From the NCBI GenBank assembly GCA_021390615.1, contig JAJEJU010000025.1, positions 1,054,001 to 1,118,000 on the forward strand: a stretch of DNA of 64,000 nucleotides. Direction: 5' to 3'. The notes beneath the pieces are model-generated. The model did no database searches, was not told the origin of the DNA, and was given only the letters and a program-made list of their open reading frames with translations. This stretch comes from Rhodanobacteraceae bacterium ZG21-1 (lineage in GTDB: Bacteria > Pseudomonadota > Gammaproteobacteria > Xanthomonadales > Rhodanobacteraceae). Position 1 is the first letter of the stretch. Every line of letters starts with the position of its first letter. The position numbers and the translations under genes were made by a program. Of the stretch, positions 57,896-64,000 are shown piece after piece.

Positions 57896-59255
57896 CGGAG
57901 GCGCCCTCCTGTGGTTGTTCGGGATTTCGCAATGCAGCCACCACTTGTTCCATGCCCGCGGAGTGCGAGCCCTTGACCAGACAGGTCACGCCGCCGTGCA
58001 GGCGCGCCCGCACCGCAACGATCAACGCCGCCTTGTCGCCGAAATGTTCGCCCTGAGCACCGAAGGCCTCGACCGTCGCCGCGCTGAGCGGACCGACCGC
58101 GAACAGGTGCTGGATGCCTTGCGCCCGCGCATGCGCGCCCACCGCCGCGTGCAGGGTGCGGGCGTCTTCGCCGAGCTCCGCCATATCGCCCAGCACCAGC
58201 CAGCGCTCGCCTTCGGCCAGCGCCAGCGTGTCGACCGCCGCCTTCATCGAACTGGGATTGGCGTTGTAGCTGTCGTCGATCAGCACCCAGCCGCCCGGCA
58301 TGGTTTCGCGCCGCAGCCGGCCCGGCACGGCGCTGGACTGCTCCAGTCCTTCCACGATGGTGGTCAGCGGCACGTCCAGCGCCAGCGCGATCGCCGTCGC
58401 CGCCAGGGCGTTGGCGATGTTGTGCCGACCCGGCAGCGGCAGCGCCACCTCGACGTCGCCCACCGGCGTGCTCAACACGAAGTGCGAACCGTCCGCACGC
58501 TGCTCGATGATGTCGGCGCCGACGTCCGCCTTATGCTCGAGCGCGAAACGCAGCACCCGGCGCGCGCCGGCCAAGCCACCGAAGAAGCTGGCGAACGCGT
58601 CGTCCGCATTAATGATCGCCACTCCGTCGGCCGGCAGCGCCTGATATAGCGCGCCCTTGGTCTCGGCCACGCCTTCCACGCTACCCATCCGCTCAAGATG
58701 CGCCGGCGCGATGATGTTGACGAGGCCGATATCGGGCCGTGCGATGGCGGCGAGATAGGCGATGTCGCCCGGCTTGCCGGCGCCCATCTCAAGCACCGCA
58801 TATTCGGCGTCGTCCGGCATCGACAGCAGGGTCAGCGGCAGGCCGATCTCGTTGTTGTAGCTACCCGTATTGACGTGGGTGCGGCCGTGGCGCGAGAGGA
58901 TCGCCGCGGTCAGCGTCTTCACCGTGGTCTTGCCGTTGGAACCGGTGATACCGATCACCCTTGCGCGGTGCTGCGCGCGCACTGCGCTGGCGAGATCGCC
59001 CAGCGCCAGCTCGACGTCATCGACCAGAATCTGCGGCAGCGGGCTGTCGATCTTCTTCGCCACCAGCGCACCGGAGGCGCCGCGCGCCGCAGCGGCGGCC
59101 AGGTAGTCGTGGCCGTCGACGCGCTCGCCCTTGAACGCCGCGAACAAGTGGCCGGGCTCGAGCTTGCGCGTATCGATGGCCACGCCGGTCACGTCGGCGT
59201 CCGCGCCGAGCAGGCGTCCGCGGGTCCACAAGGCGATGGTGGACAGTCGCATCAT
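57885..59255 (-). CDS. murF: UDP-MurNAc-tripeptide D-Ala-D-Ala ligase
   Basis: 456 aa from [20 protein letters not shown] at 59255. [53 protein letters not shown] and [18 protein letters not shown]. Adds D-Ala-D-Ala to complete the pentapeptide. ATGA overlap with murE. Confidence 0.97.
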   Translation of the reverse strand: MMRLSTIALWTRGRLLGADADVTGVAIDTRKLEPGHLFAAFKGERVDGHDYLAAAAARGASGALVAKKIDSPLPQILVDDVELALGDLASAVRAQHRARVIGITGSNGKTTVKTLTAAILSRHGRTHVNTGSYNNEIGLPLTLLSMPDDAEYAVLEMGAGKPGDIAYLAAIARPDIGLVNIIAPAHLERMGSVEGVAETKGALYQALPADGVAIINADDAFASFFGGLAGARRVLRFALEHKADVGADIIEQRADGSHFVLSTPVGDVEVALPLPGRHNIANALAATAIALALDVPLTTIVEGLEQSSAVPGRLRRETMPGGWVLIDDSYNANPSSMKAAVDTLALAEGERWLVLGDMAELGEDARTLHAAVGAHARAQGIQHLFAVGPLSAATVEAFGAQGEHFGDKAALIVAVRARLHGGVTCLVKGSHSAGMEQVVAALRNPEQPQEGASDAA

Positions 59256-60742
59256 GCGCCCTTCTCCGGATGAGCGCGCCCGAGCAGCGTGCGCGCGACG
59301 GCGAGATCGTCGAAGCTGCGCTTGCCCGACGCTCCCTCCTGATAAGTTTCGTGCCCCTTGCCGGCGATCAGCACCACATCGCCCGGCGTCGCCGACGACA
59401 GCGCCAGCGCAATCGCGGCGGCCCGGTCGCGTTCGACGTGCGCGGCTGCCGGCCGCTGCAGGCCGGCCACGATCTGCGCCACGATGGCATCGCCGTCTTC
59501 GCCGCGCGGGTTGTCGTCGGTGATGATGGCGACATCGGCAAGGCGCTCGGCGATCGCGCCCATCTGCGGACGCTTGCCGGCGTCGCGCTCGCCGCCGCAG
59601 CCGAACACGCAGATCAGGCGACCGGCGCAATGCGCGCGCAAGGCGGTGAGCGCCTGCTCCAGCGCGTCCGGGGTATGCGCGTAATCGACCACCACCAGCG
59701 GCGCCGCTCCATCGCCGCCGAGCCGGTTCATGCGGCCATTCACCGGCTGCAGTTTTTCCAGCACGGCGACGATGCGCTCGAACGGCTCGCCCAGCGCACC
59801 GAGGCAGGCCGCCACCACCAGCAGATTAGCCACGTTGAAGCGACCAAGCAGCGCGCTGCGTACGGCATACGTGCCCTGCACCGTGCGCAGCGAGAAGGCC
59901 AGGCCTTCGGCGGATGTGACGATGTCCTCCGCCGCGACATCGGCCTCGCGGTTGTCGGCCGCGCTGACGCGCCAGGCGCGCATCGACGCCGGCAATGCCT
60001 GCGCCAGCTCGCTGCCGAACGGGTCGTCGATATTGATGACCGCCGCCTGCAGGCCAGGCCAGGCGAACAGGCGCGCCTTGGCAGCGCCGTAAGCCTCCAT
60101 GCTGCCGTGGTAGTCGAGATGATCGCGAGTGAGATTGGTGAAGGCGGCCAGCTCGAAGGCCACTGCCGCCACGCGCTCCTGCTGCAGCGCGTGCGAGGAC
60201 ACTTCCATCGCCACGTGACTGGCGCCCTGGGCGCGGAACGAAGCCAGCAGGCCCTGCACGCTGATCGCGTCCGGCGTGGTGCGCTCGCCCTCGCGCAGAT
60301 CGCCGTACAGGCCGGCACCGAGCGTACCGATCGTCGCGGCGCGATGGCCCAGCAGCTCCAGGGCCTGCGCCAGCAGTTGCACGGTCGAGGTCTTGCCGTT
60401 GGTGCCGGTGACCCCGATCACCCGCAAGGCCTGCGAAGGGTGTTCGAAGAAGCGCGCGGCGATCTCGCCGACCCGGCCATGCAGGCCGTCGATCCACAGC
60501 ACCGGCACGCCGGCATCTTCGGAGGCGACGGCCGGAGCCTCGGCCAGCACCACGCGCGCGCCGCGCGCCGCGGCGCCGGCAGCGAACTCGATGCCGTGGC
60601 CGCGCGTGCCGCGCAGGGCGAAGAACGCATCGCCCGCCCGCACCTGGCGCGAATCGAGGCTGAGCCCAGAAACGACGATATCGCCGGCGGCCTGCGCATC
60701 GGCGATGTCGTGCAGCAATTGACGCAAGGGCATGTTCGTCAT
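59252..60742 (-). CDS. murE: UDP-MurNAc-dipeptide meso-DAP ligase
   Basis: 496 aa. VIGVTGTNGKTSTVQLLAQA, TNLTRDHLDYHGSMEAY, and DDNPRGEDGDAIVAQI: the DNPR motif marks specificity for meso-diaminopimelate, in keeping with a Gram-negative wall. Overlaps ftsI and murF by 4 nt. Confidence 0.97.
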   Translation of the reverse strand: MTNMPLRQLLHDIADAQAAGDIVVSGLSLDSRQVRAGDAFFALRGTRGHGIEFAAGAAARGARVVLAEAPAVASEDAGVPVLWIDGLHGRVGEIAARFFEHPSQALRVIGVTGTNGKTSTVQLLAQALELLGHRAATIGTLGAGLYGDLREGERTTPDAISVQGLLASFRAQGASHVAMEVSSHALQQERVAAVAFELAAFTNLTRDHLDYHGSMEAYGAAKARLFAWPGLQAAVINIDDPFGSELAQALPASMRAWRVSAADNREADVAAEDIVTSAEGLAFSLRTVQGTYAVRSALLGRFNVANLLVVAACLGALGEPFERIVAVLEKLQPVNGRMNRLGGDGAAPLVVVDYAHTPDALEQALTALRAHCAGRLICVFGCGGERDAGKRPQMGAIAERLADVAIITDDNPRGEDGDAIVAQIVAGLQRPAAAHVERDRAAAIALALSSATPGDVVLIAGKGHETYQEGASGKRSFDDLAVARTLLGRAHPEKGA

Positions 60743-62556
60743 GGCGTCGCGTCGTCCGGTGGCGGCTCTTCCACGACCGGATCGTCCGGCGGCTTGCTGC
60801 CGGCGAGTCCGTTCGGCCCTTGCAGCGGACCGCCGACATACCAGCGGCCGATGTTGTCTGGCGGGATATCCAGCAGGCGCAGCGAACCGTCCATCACCTT
60901 GGAGAAGATCGGGCCGGACACCACGCCGCCGTAGTAGCCGCCCTTCTTGGCGTTATCCACCACCACCACCGCCACCAGGTGTGGGTCGGTGGCCGGCACG
61001 ATGCCGGCGAACAGCGAGCCGTAGTTGTTCTTCGCATAGCCGCCGGCGATCGCCTTGTGCGCGGTGCCGGTCTTGCCCGCCACGATGTAGTTGGCCACGC
61101 GCGCCAGGGTCGCGGTGCCGCCGGGCATCGAGGTGGTTTCCAGCATGCCCAGCAGTTCATGCGCGATGCGCGGATCGATGATCGCCTTGGCATCGCTGTC
61201 GCCGCCCTTGATGAAGCTGGGGGCATGCATCACGCCGTTGTCGGCGATCGTCGCGTAGGCGTTGGCCAGCTGCAGCAAGGTCACGTTGAGGCCGTAGCCG
61301 TAGGCGAAGATGGCCTTTTCGCGCATGCCCCACGCGGTGCCCGGCTTGACGTAACCGGAGGCCTCGCCCGGGAAGCCGCTCTGCGTGCTGCTGCCGAAGC
61401 CAAAGGCGTGGAAGGTGTCGTACATGAACTTGCCGTCGAGCTGGATCGCGATCTTGGCCGCGCCGATGTTGCTCGACTTGGTGATCACCCCGGTCGGAGT
61501 GAGCACGCCGTTGCCGCCCGACTCGACGTCGCGGATGTCGTGCCCCAGGTACATGAAGTGGCCGTTGCCGGTATCCACCGTCGGCGAGGTAGGCGTGAAC
61601 TTGCCGCTGGACAGCGCTGCGGCGAGGGTGAAGGCCTTGATCGTCGAGCCGGGCTCGAACACGTCGGTGATCGAACGATTGCGTCGCGCCGCCGGGTCGC
61701 TGCCGCGCACGTTGTTCGGGTTGTAGGTCGGAATGCTGACCATCGCCAGCACTTCGCCGTTGCGCACGTCCATGATCACCATCGAGGCCGAATCGGCGTC
61801 GGACCGCTCCACCGCCGCCTTCAGCTCGTTGTAGGCGAGAAACTGGATGCGGCGGTCGATGCTGAGGGTGATCGACTTGCCCGGCTGGGCGGCACGCAGC
61901 TGCTCCAGGTTCTCCACCACGTGGCCCATGCGGTCGCGCACCACCCGCTTGGCGCCCGGCTTGCCGGCCAGCCAATCGTCGAAGGCCAGCTCCAGCCCTT
62001 CCTGGCCGTGATCGTCGATATTGGTGAAGCCGAGCACGTGCGCGGTGACTTCGCCGGACGGATAGAAGCGGCGGTATTCGCGCTGGCCGTTGACGCCCGG
62101 GATGCCCAGATCGAGGATCGGCTGCGCCAGCGCCGGGTCCATCTGTCGGCGCAGATAGACGAACTCCTTCTCGGAGCGCTGCATCAGATACTGTTTCAGG
62201 TCGTCGGCCGACAGGCCCAGCGCCTTGGCCAGCCGCGGCAGCTGATCCTCGTTATCGAGCAATTCCTGCGGATTGCCCCAGATCGACATCACCGGGGTGG
62301 ACACCGCCAGCGGCTCGCCGTTGCGGTCGAAGATGGTGCCGCGCGACACCGGGATCGGCATCTCGCGCAGGATGCGCGCGTCGCCCTGCTCCTGATAGAA
62401 GTGGCGATTCACCACCTGCAGGTCGAACGCCCGCGCCACCAGGCCCAGCGAGGCCACGCCCAGCACGCAGATCACCACCAGCAAGCGCCGACGCGGACTC
62501 GGCCCGGCCTGGTGGCGGCGGCTGGAGCCACGGACGCTGTGTTCGCGCCAGCTCAT
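60739..62556 (-). CDS. ftsI: Septal transpeptidase FtsI (PBP3)
   Basis: 605 aa. One N-terminal membrane helix (~25-45), pedestal domain, then class B transpeptidase motifs: SxxK in VFEPGSTIKAFTLA, SxN in TKSSNIGAAK, and KTGT in VAGKTGTAHKAIAGG. Cross-links septal peptidoglycan with FtsW. Pro/Asp-rich C-terminal tail. Confidence 0.97.
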   Translation of the reverse strand: MSWREHSVRGSSRRHQAGPSPRRRLLVVICVLGVASLGLVARAFDLQVVNRHFYQEQGDARILREMPIPVSRGTIFDRNGEPLAVSTPVMSIWGNPQELLDNEDQLPRLAKALGLSADDLKQYLMQRSEKEFVYLRRQMDPALAQPILDLGIPGVNGQREYRRFYPSGEVTAHVLGFTNIDDHGQEGLELAFDDWLAGKPGAKRVVRDRMGHVVENLEQLRAAQPGKSITLSIDRRIQFLAYNELKAAVERSDADSASMVIMDVRNGEVLAMVSIPTYNPNNVRGSDPAARRNRSITDVFEPGSTIKAFTLAAALSSGKFTPTSPTVDTGNGHFMYLGHDIRDVESGGNGVLTPTGVITKSSNIGAAKIAIQLDGKFMYDTFHAFGFGSSTQSGFPGEASGYVKPGTAWGMREKAIFAYGYGLNVTLLQLANAYATIADNGVMHAPSFIKGGDSDAKAIIDPRIAHELLGMLETTSMPGGTATLARVANYIVAGKTGTAHKAIAGGYAKNNYGSLFAGIVPATDPHLVAVVVVDNAKKGGYYGGVVSGPIFSKVMDGSLRLLDIPPDNIGRWYVGGPLQGPNGLAGSKPPDDPVVEEPPPDDATP

Positions 62557-62825
62557 TCGCGCACCAGCTGGATGTCTTGCGGGCGCGGCGTAATCATGCC
62601 CAGCTTCTGCCGGGCAGCTTCGTCGATCACGCGCGGCTCGGCGAAAGTGGCCTGCTCGAGCTCGCCACGGCCGTATTCAATGTTGAGGTCGTCGTTCTCG
62701 CTCTGCAGCCGGGTCAGCTCGACGAACAGCACGCGGCTCTCATGGCGCGTCCACACCACGCCGATCGCGCTCACCAGCACGGCGGCCAGCAACAGCAGCA
62801 TGAAGGCGGCATTGAGCACCTTCAT
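62553..62825 (-). CDS. ftsL: Cell division protein FtsL
   Basis: 90 aa. One membrane helix (~5-24, [19 protein letters not shown]) and a periplasmic leucine-zipper-like coiled coil ([20 protein letters not shown]). Links FtsQ/FtsB to FtsWI activation. 4-nt overlaps on both sides. Confidence 0.93.
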   Translation of the reverse strand: MKVLNAAFMLLLLAAVLVSAIGVVWTRHESRVLFVELTRLQSENDDLNIEYGRGELEQATFAEPRVIDEAARQKLGMITPRPQDIQLVRE

Positions 62826-63766
62826 GCCGAGGCCTCCGCTGGTGCCAATTTCTCCGCGACGCGCAGCACCGCCGAACGCGCCCGCGGGTTGGCCGCCAGT
62901 TCCGCCTCGGAAGCGAATTGCGCCTTGCCCACCGGCGCCAGCCGCGCGGGCGCCGCAGCCACCGGCGGGCCGCGTCGACTGCCTTGCACACGACCGGAGT
63001 GGTCGCGAATGAACAGCTTGACCGCGCGATCTTCCAGCGAATGAAAGCTGATCACAGCCAGCCGGCCGCCAGGCTTGAGGCGTTCCAGCGCGGCGTCCAG
63101 GCCCTGCTGCAACGCAGCCAGTTCGCCGTTCACGCGGATGCGCAGGGCCTGAAAGCTGCGGGTGGCCGGGTGCTTGCCCGGTTCGCGACGCCCTACCACC
63201 CGTTCCACCAGGGCGGCCAGCTCGCCGGTACGGGCCAGCGGCTTCTCGCGACGCTGCTCGACGATGGCGCGGGCGATGCGCCGGCTGTGGCGCTCTTCGC
63301 CGAACTGCCAGAGCACGTCGGCGATCTCGCGCTCGTCCGCAGCGGCGAGGAAATCCGCGGCGCTTTCGCCCCGGCTGGTGTCCATGCGCATGTCCAGCGG
63401 CGCATCGGCCATGAAGCTGAAGCCGCGCGAGGCATCGTCGAGCTGGGGCGAGGAAACGCCCAAGTCGAGCAGGATGCCGTCCAGGCCTGGTGCGGTCTCG
63501 TCCCAGTCGGCCAGCGCGGCGAAGTTCTCGTGGCGGATCGACACGCGCGGATCGGCGGCGAATTCGGCCTGGGCGGCAGCGATGGCGGTCGGATCGCGGT
63601 CCATCAGCAGCAGGCGGCCGGTCGGCCCCAGACGCGACAATACGGCGCGTGCATGACCGCCGCGGCCAAACGTTCCATCGAGATAGCGCCCGCCCGTCTG
63701 CACGGCGAGACCCTCCACTGCTTCACCCAGCATCACCGGGATGTGCCGCAATTGCTGCTCGGCCAT
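62822..63766 (-). CDS. rsmH: 16S rRNA m4C1402 methyltransferase
   Basis: 314 aa. [30 protein letters not shown] (SAM site), [33 protein letters not shown] and [19 protein letters not shown]. Methylates C1402 of 16S rRNA (MraW). 49 nt after mraZ. Confidence 0.97.
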   Translation of the reverse strand: MAEQQLRHIPVMLGEAVEGLAVQTGGRYLDGTFGRGGHARAVLSRLGPTGRLLLMDRDPTAIAAAQAEFAADPRVSIRHENFAALADWDETAPGLDGILLDLGVSSPQLDDASRGFSFMADAPLDMRMDTSRGESAADFLAAADEREIADVLWQFGEERHSRRIARAIVEQRREKPLARTGELAALVERVVGRREPGKHPATRSFQALRIRVNGELAALQQGLDAALERLKPGGRLAVISFHSLEDRAVKLFIRDHSGRVQGSRRGPPVAAAPARLAPVGKAQFASEAELAANPRARSAVLRVAEKLAPAEASA

Positions 63767-63815
63767 GCCGCACTCCCGCTCCCGTCCCGCTGCTCCAGCC
63801 CCGACCTATCGCCGG

Positions 63816-64000
63816 TTAGAGGTGCAGCTCCGCCATCTCATCGCTGATCTGGTCCTCGCCGATCGTCTGGCGGATCTTGGCCAGATGCGCCTGTTCACTC
63901 CAAAGCTCGAATTTGTTGCCCATGCCGAGCAACACCGCCTTCTTCTCGATGCCTGCCGCAGCGCGCTGGCTAGCCGGCAGCAGGATCCGCGCAGCGCCAT
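63816..64000 (-). CDS. mraZ: MraZ, C-terminal part
   Basis: Only the last ~61 residues are in the window: [39 protein letters not shown] and the end [10 protein letters not shown]. The pattern LP...[20 protein letters not shown] is the second SpoVT/AbrB-like half of MraZ, the DNA-binding regulator of the dcw operon. The promoter and MraZ boxes lie beyond the right edge. The frame listed over 63806-64000 in another phase is a shadow. Confidence 0.93.
   Translation of the reverse strand, partial: GAARILLPASQRAAAGIEKKAVLLGMGNKFELWSEQAHLAKIRQTIGEDQISDEMAELHL

Overview
The window reads as a chromosomal segment of a high-GC gammaproteobacterium of the Xanthomonadales (Lysobacterales), most likely Rhodanobacteraceae (Dyella/Rhodanobacter/Frateuria-like). 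The reasons are gammaproteobacterial gene orders (lptD-surA-pdxA-rsmA-apaG-apaH; mraZ to ftsZ, then lpxC and secA), very GC-rich coding sequence, a dcw cluster without murD or murB, and intergenic repeats of the TTTCTTTG/CAAAGAAA type. The genus is an inference and was not tested.

Bases 1-10.75 kb are an accessory mosaic: the tail of a sensor kinase, a LysR-controlled SDR/DoxX/NTF2-like group, an S41 peptidase, a secreted orphan, small zinc-ribbon proteins, an OmpA-domain protein and several wrecked genes (serine recombinase ends, a proprotein-convertase P domain, a YCPFCG protein). A degenerate ~162-bp palindromic element with TGTTGA...TCAACA ends and IS21-like subterminal repeats occurs five times, plus two solo ends, and sits at nearly every seam between these modules.

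From 10.8 kb the core begins. ssb is followed by a potassium uptake locus on the minus strand (30-aa membrane peptide, kdpF, kdpA, kdpB, a 71-aa orphan, a porin-like barrel, kdpC, a 1-kb repeat-rich gap, kdpD, kdpE). From 23 to 35 kb there is a mixed set: a DedA-rhodanese fusion, ispB, a DUF2252 protein, a dienelactone-hydrolase-like protein, a sterol-desaturase-family protein, an AraC regulator, two UbiH-family hydroxylases for ubiquinone, a BtuM-type B12 transporter with a PduO-type adenosyltransferase, and an acetylpolyamine/histone-deacetylase-family hydrolase.

From 35 to 42 kb lies the plus-strand lptD-surA-pdxA-rsmA-apaG-apaH operon (outer-membrane LPS and OMP biogenesis, vitamin B6, ribosome maturation, Ap4A hydrolysis). 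From 42 to 64 kb nearly everything is on the minus strand: secA, an M23 peptidase, lpxC, then, reading upstream, ftsZ, ftsA, ftsQ, ddl, murC, murG, ftsW, mraY, murF, murE, ftsI, ftsL, rsmH and the 3' part of mraZ. Most dcw genes overlap by 1-11 nt, so peptidoglycan precursor synthesis, lipid II export, septal synthesis and Z-ring assembly are translationally coupled. The absence of murD between mraY and ftsW fits the MurD2/MurL variant known from Xanthomonas.

No tRNA, rRNA or CRISPR array was seen.
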